A DNA stretch of 51,523 bases, from assembly GCA_021202075.1 (NCBI GenBank), contig JAJQDT010000118.1:1-51523 (forward strand), given 5' to 3'. Shown here in pieces: positions 6,956-15,674 of this stretch. The stretch's first letter is position 1, and each line of letters begins with the position of its first letter. The notes under the pieces were generated by a model. The model ran no database searches. It worked only from the letters and a program-made list of their open reading frames with translations, and was not told the DNA's origin. The stretch is from Lachnospiraceae bacterium (GTDB lineage Bacteria; Bacillota; Clostridia; Lachnospirales; Lachnospiraceae). The position numbers and the translations under genes were made by a program.

Positions 6956-9388
6956 ATGCCTGTTTTCATTGATGAGCAACGAAAGCTTTTTACCATTCAT
7001 ACGAAGAATACCACCTATCAGATGACGGTTGGAAAATATGGACATCTTCTGCATTTATATTACGGAAAGAAAATCACTTTCCGTAATTCTCCAGAATCTG
7101 GCGATTCTGTCGTTGACTTATCGGTTCCGAGTACGCAAGCGTCCTCTCCTTCCGATAAGTCATATTACGGAAAGAAAATCACTTTCCGTAATTCTCCAGA
7201 ATCTGGCGATTCTGTCGTTAACCTGCGCTATCTTGTGACCTTCTATGACCGGGGTTTTTCCGGGAATCCGTACGACGCAGGAGCGGACCGGATCTGGTCG
7301 ATGGATGTACTTCCTCAGGAATATCCCTGCTTTGGTACCGGTGATTACCGCAGTACTGCGCTGCAGATCCGCAATGCTGATGGTACTGCCTGCTGCGATC
7401 TGCGCTATCAATCCGCGCGTGTGTTCGATGGCAAGTACAGCATTCCCGGGCTTCCGGCGGTCTATACCGATTGCAAAGCAGCGGCAACAGATGCGGATGA
7501 TGCAGACAAGTCCGCTCAGACATCTGCGCAGACCCTGGAAATCGTGCTGGAGGATGCGGTGTCCGGCATGGAAGTGACCCTGCTCTACGGGGTACTTTCC
7601 GACAGTGATGTGATCACGCGCGCGGCGCGGATCCGGAACGCCGGTCCGGATTATGTGTATATCGAGAAGGCGGCAAGCTGCTGCATTGATTTTCTGTATG
7701 GAGAATTTGACCTGATTCATTTTTACGGAAGGCACGGAATGGAGCGCCAGTTTTCGCGCATTCCGCTTTCGCACACGGAGCAGATCCTGCAGAGCCGCCG
7801 CGGGGCGTCCAGCCATCAGCAGAATCCGTTTTTTATCCTGGCGGGAAAAGAGACCGGGGAGACCTCCGGCGACTGCTATGGGTTCCAGCTTCTGTACAGC
7901 GGCAATTTCAAAGGGGAAGCTTCCGTCGACCAGTATAAGCAGACACGGGCGCTGCTCGGCCTTTCGGATGAGCTGTTTTCCTGGAAGCTTATGCCGGGGG
8001 AGACCTTTGATACGCCGGAGGCGGCGCTCTGCTACAGCGACGCCGGATTCGAGGCGCTCTCAGAGGAGTATCATCGGCTGATCCGCCGCCATGTGTGCCG
8101 CGGGTATTGGAGAGACCGACGGCGTCCGGTGCTGATCAACAGCTGGGAGGCGGCGTACTTTGATTTTGACGCGGACAAGCTGGTACGGATCGCAAGGCAG
8201 GCGTCCGAGCTCGGCGTGGAGATGCTCGTGCTGGATGACGGATGGTTCGGAAAACGTGACTCGGATACCAGCGGCCTCGGCGACTGGTATGTCAACGAAG
8301 AAAAGCTTGGCTCCACGCTGGGAGCAGTCTCAGAACGGGTGCATGCGCTGGGCATGAAATTCGGTCTCTGGATCGAGCCTGAGATGGTATCTGAGGACAG
8401 CGACCTGTACCGCGTACACCCGGACTGGGCGTTTGCCATCCCCGGACGGAAGCCGGTGCGCGGCAGGGATCAGCTAGTGCTTGATTTTTCCAGAAAAGAG
8501 GTCGTCGACCATATCCTGGAGCAGATTTGCGCAGTGATCTCGGCGTCGAACGTTTCCTATATTAAGATGGATATGAACCGCCATCTCTCCGATATCTATT
8601 CCCTGACCGCCAGTGAGCAGAATCAGGGCGCGACTCTGCATCGCTATGTGCTGGGTGTCTACGATTTTCTGGAACGGCTGCAGGCGCGATTCCCGGTGCT
8701 TCTGATCGAGGGCTGTGCCGGAGGAGGCGGACGCTTTGATGCAGGAATGCTCTATTACACGCCGCAGATCTGGTGCAGTGATAATACGGATGCCGTCGAG
8801 CGTCTGCGCATTCAGTACGGGACCTCCTTCGGCTACCCGATCTCCGCAGTCGGCTCCCACGTCTCCGCTGTACCCAATCACCAGACTGGCAGGCAAACCG
8901 ACATTGTGACGCGCGGTATCACAGCGATGGCAGGAACCTTCGGCTACGAGCTGGATCTGAATCTGATTTCAGAAGAAGAAAAAAATATCGTCCAGAGCCA
9001 GATTCGGGACTACATCAAATACAGCGATCTGATCCGTGAAGGACGCTACTTCCGGCTGTCAAGCCCGATGGAAAATGAAGAATACACTGCCTGGGAATTT
9101 TCATCAGAGGACGGCGCGGAAGCGCTTCTGAACCTGATCAAAACCGGTTCGCACTGCAACTCGCCGGTTGAATATGTCCGGCTGCGTGGGCTGGATCCGG
9201 ACGGCTGGTACCGCATGGAGGAACCAGGGAGCTCCCGCTATGAGCGCGGCGCCAGAAATGCCGGAAACGCAATCCTTGCGGATTCGCAAACGCTGTATCC
9301 GGGAAGTGCGCTGATGAACGCCGGGCTGCCGATTCCATGGATGAATGGCGAGTATCAGGCATGGCAGGTGCATCTGACGCGCGTGTAA
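6956..9388 (+). CDS. GH36 alpha-galactosidase with in-frame palindromic insertion
   Basis: Alpha-galactosidase of family 36 that removes terminal alpha-1,6-galactose from raffinose-type sugars and galactomannan fragments. It has an N-terminal beta-sandwich, a catalytic barrel with LDDGWFG, nucleophile Asp539 in YIKMDMNRH and acid/base Asp609 in CSDNTDAVERL, and a C-terminal beta domain. There is no signal peptide, so it is cytoplasmic. GGAGG lies seven bases before the ATG. At 810 residues it is longer than the usual 720-740: residues about 35-88 hold a duplicated YYGKKITFRNSPESGDSVV block encoded by palindromic DNA (7057-7222), inside what is normally a short YYGKK loop. A second small Ala/Asp/Ser-rich addition lies near residues 175-195. 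The frame and all catalytic motifs are intact, so it is probably active. Confidence 0.93.
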   Translation: MPVFIDEQRKLFTIHTKNTTYQMTVGKYGHLLHLYYGKKITFRNSPESGDSVVDLSVPSTQASSPSDKSYYGKKITFRNSPESGDSVVNLRYLVTFYDRGFSGNPYDAGADRIWSMDVLPQEYPCFGTGDYRSTALQIRNADGTACCDLRYQSARVFDGKYSIPGLPAVYTDCKAAATDADDADKSAQTSAQTLEIVLEDAVSGMEVTLLYGVLSDSDVITRAARIRNAGPDYVYIEKAASCCIDFLYGEFDLIHFYGRHGMERQFSRIPLSHTEQILQSRRGASSHQQNPFFILAGKETGETSGDCYGFQLLYSGNFKGEASVDQYKQTRALLGLSDELFSWKLMPGETFDTPEAALCYSDAGFEALSEEYHRLIRRHVCRGYWRDRRRPVLINSWEAAYFDFDADKLVRIARQASELGVEMLVLDDGWFGKRDSDTSGLGDWYVNEEKLGSTLGAVSERVHALGMKFGLWIEPEMVSEDSDLYRVHPDWAFAIPGRKPVRGRDQLVLDFSRKEVVDHILEQICAVISASNVSYIKMDMNRHLSDIYSLTASEQNQGATLHRYVLGVYDFLERLQARFPVLLIEGCAGGGGRFDAGMLYYTPQIWCSDNTDAVERLRIQYGTSFGYPISAVGSHVSAVPNHQTGRQTDIVTRGITAMAGTFGYELDLNLISEEEKNIVQSQIRDYIKYSDLIREGRYFRLSSPMENEEYTAWEFSSEDGAEALLNLIKTGSHCNSPVEYVRLRGLDPDGWYRMEEPGSSRYERGARNAGNAILADSQTLYPGSALMNAGLPIPWMNGEYQAWQVHLTRV
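7057..7222 (+). repeat. Palindromic duplication inside the GH36 coding sequence
   Basis: A 58-base block occurs twice (7057-7114 and 7162-7219), offset by 105 bases, that is exactly 35 codons. Each block contains two perfect hairpins: ATTACGGAAAG/CTTTCCGTAAT (11 bp) and CAGAATC/GATTCTG (7 bp). The 48-base spacer is itself bounded by a perfect 10-bp inverted repeat, GACTTATCGG (7115-7124) with CCGATAAGTC (7152-7161). The whole segment is open in the GH36 frame. Confidence 0.95.
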
Positions 9389-9432
9389 GTGAGAACCCCG
9401 GAGGTACCGTATCATACCTCCGGGGTTCTCAC
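9389..9432. terminator. Strong intrinsic terminator after GH36
   Basis: Eighteen perfect base pairs (arms 9389-9406 and 9415-9432) around an eight-base loop, starting at the base after the GH36 stop codon. The tail on the plus strand is only moderately T-rich, so it may act from either side. Confidence 0.85.
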
Positions 9433-9472
9433 TTTATCTTTCGTTTTCATCTGGATTTCTCATACATCATAA

Positions 9473-9892
9473 TCAGCTTTTATTACACCGATTAATCCCC
9501 GTTTTAGCCGCCAGTTCTTTCTGTGTCAGATTTTGTGAAATTCGGGCATCCGCTATGGCCCGGATGACATCCATTTCCGGCTGAATGTTCTCATATTCCC
9601 TGCGAAAATCCTCATCTTTCAACTGCCCCTGTAAAAAATCCTGAAATTCACTCATCCTTTCCACCTCGTTCCAAGTAATCTTTTCGGTATTTTTTGCTAA
9701 AACCAGTTCCTTTGACGGCAGTTTCTGAGTCTTTTTGACAAAACCATTTGTCAGTATGATTTTCCTGCCGTCATAAAAGAAATACAATATTCGTGTAATG
9801 TCCGAGCCAAATTTACACCTCAGTTCAAAAATCCCATCATCAATCGCCTTGCTGTAAGGTTCTCTCAAGTTATTTCCTTTTTTGTCAAGCAC
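9473..9892 (-). pseudogene. Fused and truncated HigB/HigA toxin-antitoxin remnant
   Basis: One open frame joins what are normally two genes. Residues 1-79 match the C-terminal two thirds of a RelE/HigB (phage Gp49-like) toxin: IFELRCKFGSDITRILYFFY, then KIILTNGFVKKTQKLP. Residues 80-139 match the start of the HigA-type antitoxin, MSEFQDFLQGQLKD, then ARISQNLTQKELAAKTGIN, which stops in the middle of the helix-turn-helix. The antitoxin's own ATG (9655) still has an AGGTGGAAAGG ribosome site. The toxin lacks about 35 N-terminal residues and starts at a GTG eleven bases from the GH127 stop codon. Both ends are therefore cut and the toxin stop codon has been lost. A functional fusion cannot be excluded but looks unlikely. 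Confidence 0.75.
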
Positions 9893-9902
9893 TTCTTTTT
9901 TT

Positions 9903-12008
9903 CTAAATCTTCTTCAGATGCTTTATTTTTTTATGACTCTCCCCTTCATTTTCATTCGTTCCCGCAACACGTGTCCACACCTGCATTTCGTTTTCTGAAC
10001 GATTCGCCCACATATAATACGGAATATATTTCAGTTCGACCAGCTCTATTTCTTCTTTATGCCAGATATGATAGAGGGCGCCGCCTTCTTCTTCCGGGCT
10101 CTGACGAAATCCGCGCCAGCTGACCAGTTTCGCCGGGACACCGCAAATCTCTCCACCTGATACCGCCGGTTCCTCTTCCGCGTCAAGCGTGAGCAGGTGC
10201 AAATTTGCCCCATTATCCATTTCTTCCAGGCAATAAACGATTGGGCCTCTCATCACCGCTACCTTCCCTACGTCCTCACGGACATTCGAATTCGCTCCGA
10301 TCAGCCTCGGCTGCATCGGGAAGAAAAGCTGCAAAGTATCCTCTTCGTCCCAGTCCTTCTGTATGTACAGATATCCATCCTTTTCTTCTGTTCTGGCCTT
10401 TTCCAGGCCTTCCGCCCGATAATTCTCACACCAGTCGGGCAGGCGCAATGCCAGACGCAGACCGGTTCCCTTTGCACGCACTCGAATCTGCACCGTTCCT
10501 TCCCACGGAAAATCAGATGAGATCGAAATCGCTGTCTTTTGTCCATTCACAAGTTTCGTAATTTCACTGCCCATATACAGATGCACAAAAAGCGTATCCG
10601 CTGACTCCGTGTATGCATATGAAGCGATGGAAGAAACCAGTCTCGCAAGATTCGGCGGGCAGCAGGCACAGCCAAACCATTTCTGGCGCACCGCCTTCAC
10701 ATGGAACTTTCGCTCATCTTTATGGCTGGCCTCCGGAACCACCTCCAGCGGATTCACATAGAAAAAGCTTTTTCCATCCAATGCCATCCCGGCAAGCACA
10801 CAGTTGTAAAACGCCCGCTCCATCACATTCGCGTATCTGGCGTCTGGTCGGATCTGCAGCATACGCCGGGCAAAGAAAATCAGGCCGATGGAAGCACATG
10901 TCTCCGAATAAGCCGTATCATTCGGAAGATCATATGGATAAGAAAACGCCTCGCCAATATGCGTCGCTCCTATGCCGCCCGTGACGTACATTTTTTCATT
11001 CACAATGCTGTTCCAGAGCTTTTCACAGGCCGCATACAGACTTTCGTCCTGCTTCAGACGAGCCATATCAGCCATCCCGGAATACAGGTAGACGGCCCGC
11101 ACTGCGTGCCCCACCGCTTCCTCCTGCTCACGCACCGGCAGATGAGCCTGATGGTACTGAAAGCGCAGCTCATCCTTTTGATCACCTTTTTGTGTCATCT
11201 CCGAACATTCCCGTGCACTTTCCGGATGCTCTGCGTCAAAATAATAAGGACGTGTTCCTCTCTGATCAATGAAAAAACTGCTAAGATTCAGATATCGTTC
11301 TTCCCCCGTCGCCTCATAGAGCCGCACAAGCGCCATCTCCGCGATCTCATGTCCCGGATAGCCCTTGCACTTGCCATCCTCCGGTCCAAAATAATCCGCA
11401 ATAAAATCCGCAAACCGGCAGGCCGCCCTCAAGAGTCTGTCCTTGCCGGTCGCCTGATAATAAGCCACTGCTCCCTCTGTCAGATGCCCAAAGCAATACA
11501 GCTCATGATGATCGCGCAAATTGGAAAACGTCTTATCCCTTCCATTAATAATATAGTAGGTATCCAAATAGCCATCCTCCTGCTGTGCCGCGCAGACCAG
11601 TTCAATCGCTTCATCCGCAACTTTCTCCAATTCTGCATCCGGATGCTGCGTCAGCGAATACGCAACCGCTTCAATCCATTTAGAAAAATCACTATCCTGA
11701 AAGACAAAGCCATAAAACTCATCCTTCAGATGTTCCGGATCCTCCGGCTTCGCTTCGCATCCCCGGAATGTATATTGCGGAGCCTCGTATGTCTCGCCCC
11801 CTTCACATTTTTCCCGGTTTATCTTTCCGGCAATCCTGAAATTCCGCATGCAGTAACTGGGTTCAGCTCCCTCAACCCGGTCGTTCAATGCCTCCCACTG
11901 ATAAGGAATCACTTCCGTGCGAACCAGTTCCATCTCACTTTTCCAGAATGCGTCTGTGACACGTACACTGCGTAATGACAGTTCTCTGCTAAACACTTTA
12001 GAATCCAT
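9903..12008 (-). CDS. GH127 beta-L-arabinofuranosidase
   Basis: Cytoplasmic glycosidase of family 127, related to HypBA1, which cleaves beta-L-arabinofuranosyl residues from plant hydroxyproline-rich glycoproteins and arabino-oligosaccharides. The zinc/catalytic set is visible: Glu369 and Cys371 in SETCASIG, and Cys449-Cys450 in GCACCPPN, with the spacing known for HypBA1 (Glu338, Cys340, Cys417, Cys418). It is 701 residues long, slightly longer than usual, with a lysine-rich tail (KKIKHLKKI) that ends next to the toxin-antitoxin remnant and may be a recent addition. GGAGG lies six bases before the ATG. It is the last intact gene of the run GH32, GH13, GH127 on the minus strand behind the LacI gene and ABC transporter. 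Confidence 0.93.
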   Translation of the reverse strand: MDSKVFSRELSLRSVRVTDAFWKSEMELVRTEVIPYQWEALNDRVEGAEPSYCMRNFRIAGKINREKCEGGETYEAPQYTFRGCEAKPEDPEHLKDEFYGFVFQDSDFSKWIEAVAYSLTQHPDAELEKVADEAIELVCAAQQEDGYLDTYYIINGRDKTFSNLRDHHELYCFGHLTEGAVAYYQATGKDRLLRAACRFADFIADYFGPEDGKCKGYPGHEIAEMALVRLYEATGEERYLNLSSFFIDQRGTRPYYFDAEHPESARECSEMTQKGDQKDELRFQYHQAHLPVREQEEAVGHAVRAVYLYSGMADMARLKQDESLYAACEKLWNSIVNEKMYVTGGIGATHIGEAFSYPYDLPNDTAYSETCASIGLIFFARRMLQIRPDARYANVMERAFYNCVLAGMALDGKSFFYVNPLEVVPEASHKDERKFHVKAVRQKWFGCACCPPNLARLVSSIASYAYTESADTLFVHLYMGSEITKLVNGQKTAISISSDFPWEGTVQIRVRAKGTGLRLALRLPDWCENYRAEGLEKARTEEKDGYLYIQKDWDEEDTLQLFFPMQPRLIGANSNVREDVGKVAVMRGPIVYCLEEMDNGANLHLLTLDAEEEPAVSGGEICGVPAKLVSWRGFRQSPEEEGGALYHIWHKEEIELVELKYIPYYMWANRSENEMQVWTRVAGTNENEGESHKKIKHLKKI

Positions 12009-12059
12009 TTTATTCCTCCGATTATTTTAAGAAATTAAAATGCATATCCAGACAACACC

Positions 12060-13973
12060 TCAGAGTTTTTTCAGATAATAAAAGCCATAAGCCGGAATAT
12101 TTACGCCGACGGCCTCCATAATCTGTCCGGACAGCAGATCAATATACTTGCCATCTCTTTCATTGATCCAGGCGGTTCTGTCGTTTTCGCTGAAATTGAA
12201 AAGCCCATACAGCTTTTCTCCGTCATAGTATCTGCCGATGCAGAGCACGCTTTTATCCCAGGTCTCAACGGTCCATGACTCCGCATAGGAGACGAATACC
12301 TTTTCCCGCTTCCGTATGTCTTCCAGCTCTCTGAGCCTGGTAAATACAGCATACTCCACACTGCCCGGTTCCATTGTTTTTTCCGCCAGCTCCCAGCGCA
12401 TGGCGCCGCGATGGATATAGCGCGAATCCGTTGCCTTATCCGGATCCTCTTTATAGGTATAATCATTTACCTGACCGATCTCGTCTCCGCTGTAAAGCAC
12501 CGGGATCCCCGACTGCATAAACATATAGGCGTGAAGCATAACATCCAGCTGAATTGCGCGCTTCATCGCCTCATCGTCTTTTTCAAAACCGGCCTTCTCT
12601 ATTCCGCACATAGAAGCGGTCGTACCGCAAAAGCGCGCGTCGCCTGTCACCGGATCCGAGTTGTACAACTCTCCCCGGCTGTTGCTCGCTCCTGTTTTTC
12701 CTTCAAAGTAATCATTTAAATACTGTTTATGTAACCGCTCATCCATTCCCTGCTGCGCCAGAAAACCATAATCCAGCCCCCAGCCTATGTCATCGTGGCA
12801 GCGAAGATAGTTCTGGAAGGTGTAATCCTTGGGCAGAGCATTTACAATATCCAGCTGTTTTTTCAGCAGCCGCACATCCCTCGTAGCTACCGTATGCCAG
12901 GTCGTTGCCATCGTTGTCACATTATAAAGCATATGGCACTCCGGCTTTTCCACCGTTCCAAAGTAGGGCGCTACCTTTTCCGGTTCCATCACAACCTCAC
13001 CGAGCAGCAGAATCCCCGGGCAGACGATTTCGGAAATCATCCGCATCATACGCACGATTGTATGCACCTGCCGCAGATTCCGGCAAGAAGTGCCCAACTC
13101 CTTCCATATATAAGGAACCGCGTCAATTCGAATTACATCAATCCCCCGGTTTGCAAGGTAGAGGAAATTGTACATCATTTCATTGAAAACGCGCGGGTTC
13201 CGGTAATTCAGATCCCACTGGTACGGATAAAAGGTCGTCATCACATAATGCCCGATATCCGGCAACCAGGTGAAATTCCCCGGCGCGGTGGTGGGGAACA
13301 CCTGCGGTACTGTCTGTTCAAACTGCTGCGGAATCGCAAAATTATCGAAGAAAAAATACCTGCTCATGTATTCTCCCTCTCCGGCGCGGGCGCGTTTCGC
13401 CCATTCATGATCCTCAGAGGTGTGATTCATGACAAAATCCATGCAGACATTGATTTTTTTCTGATGGCAGGTCTCGGTCAGCTGTTCCAGATCTTCCATC
13501 GTCCCCAGCTTTTCCTGCACCTTTCGAAAATCCGCCACGGCATAGCCGCCGTCACTTCTGCCCTCCGGCGTATCCAGAAACGGCATCAAATGTATATAAT
13601 TTACCCCACAGGACTCGATATAATCCAGTTTATCCCGTACGCCATTTAAATTACCGGCAAAATTATCGATATACAGCATCATGCCAAACATATTGTTCTG
13701 TCTGTACCAGCCCGGGTCGCTCTCCCGCTCCCGGTCAGAGGATTTCAGGCCTTCTTTCCTCTCCTGGTAATAGCGAAGCATATTATCACACAGTTCAGAA
13801 AACATGGAGCCATTGTTGTAAAGCTCCATATACAGCCAGCGAAGCTCATCCAGATGACGTTCGAACCGTTTCCGGTAGATTTCAGCCTCTATCCGCTGAT
13901 TCATTTCCATGGCCTCAGATTCAGATTTCACGGCAGCCTTTTTTCCCTGCTTTTGCTTAACCGTCGTTTTCAT
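12060..13973 (-). CDS. Amylosucrase-type GH13 enzyme (GH13_4)
   Basis: Alpha-amylase superfamily protein of the amylosucrase subfamily, which converts sucrose into fructose plus an alpha-glucan. A helical N-terminal domain precedes the barrel, and the entry motif DPGWYRQNNMFGMMLYIDNF is typical. Catalytic residues, numbered from the ATG at 13973, are Asp284 (VIRIDAVPY), Glu326 (LLGEVV) and His393-Asp394 (RCHDDIGW), which matches the Neisseria enzyme (286, 328, 392-393) closely. The start is set by AGGAGG four to seven bases upstream; an earlier ATG would overlap the GH32 gene. There is no signal peptide. Its place beside GH32 supports sucrose as a substrate; hydrolysis rather than polymer formation is possible. 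Confidence 0.88.
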   Translation of the reverse strand: MKTTVKQKQGKKAAVKSESEAMEMNQRIEAEIYRKRFERHLDELRWLYMELYNNGSMFSELCDNMLRYYQERKEGLKSSDRERESDPGWYRQNNMFGMMLYIDNFAGNLNGVRDKLDYIESCGVNYIHLMPFLDTPEGRSDGGYAVADFRKVQEKLGTMEDLEQLTETCHQKKINVCMDFVMNHTSEDHEWAKRARAGEGEYMSRYFFFDNFAIPQQFEQTVPQVFPTTAPGNFTWLPDIGHYVMTTFYPYQWDLNYRNPRVFNEMMYNFLYLANRGIDVIRIDAVPYIWKELGTSCRNLRQVHTIVRMMRMISEIVCPGILLLGEVVMEPEKVAPYFGTVEKPECHMLYNVTTMATTWHTVATRDVRLLKKQLDIVNALPKDYTFQNYLRCHDDIGWGLDYGFLAQQGMDERLHKQYLNDYFEGKTGASNSRGELYNSDPVTGDARFCGTTASMCGIEKAGFEKDDEAMKRAIQLDVMLHAYMFMQSGIPVLYSGDEIGQVNDYTYKEDPDKATDSRYIHRGAMRWELAEKTMEPGSVEYAVFTRLRELEDIRKREKVFVSYAESWTVETWDKSVLCIGRYYDGEKLYGLFNFSENDRTAWINERDGKYIDLLSGQIMEAVGVNIPAYGFYYLKKL

Positions 13974-13999
13974 TTTCCTCCTCCTCATCTCACGCATTA

Positions 14000-15526
14000 T
14001 CACCTGATCACGCCAAGGGAAACCCTTACGTTTCCACTGATCCGCAGTTCTTTGCAAATCGTCTGGGGCGTTTCCACATAAAAGCACACCGTATCCTCAC
14101 AACAGCTGATTTCCGCGCTTCCCTTATCCAGCACCAGCACCATCTCGCCAATTTCCTCCAGCTGTTCCGGTTCACAGCCATCTACCCAGAGAAGCCGTTT
14201 TTCCGCATCCCACGCCACGTGTACACCACCAAATAACAGAGAAAAAGAAGCTGTCCCGGGAGCCTCTATCCGAAGCAGTGCCGCACCATCTTCCTTCCAG
14301 GTTGTATAGAAGGTTTCCTCAGCGGATAAGTCTTTCTCCCACAGTTTCATTTCCTGCGCCGACACTTCGCGGATCAGGTGTGCCGCCAGCACATACCCGT
14401 CTTTTTGCCGGATCAACTCCAGCTCCCTGGGAATCCCCATCATTCCGGCATAAAAATCGCTCTGCGCGTTCACCAGCCAGGGGATCTGCACCGTCCGGTC
14501 CGGAATTCCCCAGAACGTCTGCGCCGCATAAGCGCGGTAAGGAAACCTTGTCCTTTTGTCTGCCTGCTTTGCATATAAACGTCTGGTTTTCTGTTGGGGA
14601 GTGAAAATTTTTCCGTCAAAGCTTCCGATGCTGTAATACCCGTCCGCCGTCCAGAAAACCCACTTTCGTTCACCGGAGGAATTTGCCACCGGAAGCTCCA
14701 CCAGATCCGGACATTCCCAGCTTTCCTCCACGGTAAGCCTCTGCGTCAGATCCCAACTGCGCTTGTCCGGTGAACTGAGAATCGCGTACTCATGTCCGTC
14801 AAGAAAAAGTACCATATAATAAGACCCGCTTTTTTCAAACCTGTATACTTTCGGATCACGGTTTTCGGAGATAATATTGGGAAGGATCGGCTCCGATTCC
14901 TTTTCAAACACGCGTCCGTCCCGGCTGACCGCTCTCTTCTGAAAAAAGCGACGTTCAGATGTTTCCCCGTTTTCGAGACCGGCGGCGGTATAAAACAGCT
15001 CCAGTACCCCCTCGTCGGCAATTGCGCTGCCGGAAAAAGCCATACCGTCCTGATCCGGCAGAAGCGCCTCTTGGAGCTGTTCCCAATGCAAAAGGTCATG
15101 ACTCACCGCATGCCCCCAGCTGATGTTGTTCCATCTGTTGCCAAACATATTGTGCTGAAAAAACAAATGATATTCGCCATTGTACAGGCAAAGGCCGTTT
15201 GGATCATTCAGCCATCCGGACTTCGGTGCGAAATGAATCCAGGGCAAACGTCCGGGTTCTTTCGGAAGCAGCTCGGCACTCTGGCAGATTTCGGTAAAAA
15301 AAGTCTCTCCTGCATCTGCTTCCAGCAGGATTTCCTGTCCCTTCAGTTCTCTTACGGGAAGCTCCGCGTAAAAATCACACGGCTTTGTTGTTTTATCTGA
15401 CGGAAGCATTACCATAAATTCATACAGCTTCTCATCCTTCCGATAAATGTGCAGCGGCCTCTCTTCCCCCGACAGCCAGACCGGTATCCGGAGAAAATCC
15501 TCTTCAATTTGCAGCTTCAAACTCAT
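14000..15526 (-). CDS. GH32 beta-fructosidase (sucrose/fructan hydrolase)
   Basis: Family 32 five-bladed propeller enzyme that releases fructose from sucrose, sucrose-6-phosphate or fructo-oligosaccharides. The nucleophile Asp108 lies in GWLNDPNG, FSGSA and an RDP motif (about 224) follow, and the acid/base Glu271 lies in ESWECPDLVELP. An unusual N-terminal domain of about 95 residues precedes the propeller, and a beta-sandwich closes the protein. There is no signal peptide. It ends 26 bases before the amylosucrase start, so the two are cotranscribed. No PTS is nearby; the ABC transporter behind it suggests unphosphorylated sugars as substrate. The ribosome site (GAGGG) is modest, and a double hairpin lies 65 bases upstream. 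Confidence 0.9.
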   Translation of the reverse strand: MSLKLQIEEDFLRIPVWLSGEERPLHIYRKDEKLYEFMVMLPSDKTTKPCDFYAELPVRELKGQEILLEADAGETFFTEICQSAELLPKEPGRLPWIHFAPKSGWLNDPNGLCLYNGEYHLFFQHNMFGNRWNNISWGHAVSHDLLHWEQLQEALLPDQDGMAFSGSAIADEGVLELFYTAAGLENGETSERRFFQKRAVSRDGRVFEKESEPILPNIISENRDPKVYRFEKSGSYYMVLFLDGHEYAILSSPDKRSWDLTQRLTVEESWECPDLVELPVANSSGERKWVFWTADGYYSIGSFDGKIFTPQQKTRRLYAKQADKRTRFPYRAYAAQTFWGIPDRTVQIPWLVNAQSDFYAGMMGIPRELELIRQKDGYVLAAHLIREVSAQEMKLWEKDLSAEETFYTTWKEDGAALLRIEAPGTASFSLLFGGVHVAWDAEKRLLWVDGCEPEQLEEIGEMVLVLDKGSAEISCCEDTVCFYVETPQTICKELRISGNVRVSLGVIR

Positions 15527-15590
15527 TTCTTTCCCTCTCAGTTGGCATTTTCATATATAAGAGTTAACGGCATTAATCATTTTATCACAT

Positions 15591-15658
15591 GTCCATATTC
15601 GCGAAGCGAACATGGACGTAGGCCGCACCAATCGCGAAGCGATTTTCCATTGTGCGGC
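15591..15658 (-). repeat. Two hairpins between the LacI gene and GH32
   Basis: First hairpin 15591-15617: GTCCAT and ATGGAC with inner TTCGC/GCGAA, a member of the GTCC-GGAC hairpin family. Second 15622-15658: GCCGCAC/GTGCGGC with inner AATCGC/GCGATT. They sit 65 bases upstream of the GH32 start and just past the LacI stop, where they could act as a weak terminator or a processing site. Confidence 0.7.
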
Positions 15659-15674
15659 TTTCGTTATATTATCA

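Noticed and set aside
7057..7222. Intron, intein or frameshifted duplication in GH36
   Set aside because: Length is an exact codon multiple, there are no splice or intein motifs, and the sequence is palindromic rather than protein-like.
10701..11975. Long open frame antisense to GH127 (also 40914-42101 opposite cca and 12795-13649 opposite GH13)
   Set aside because: Exact antisense shadows of strongly conserved enzymes, without ribosome sites or recognisable domains.
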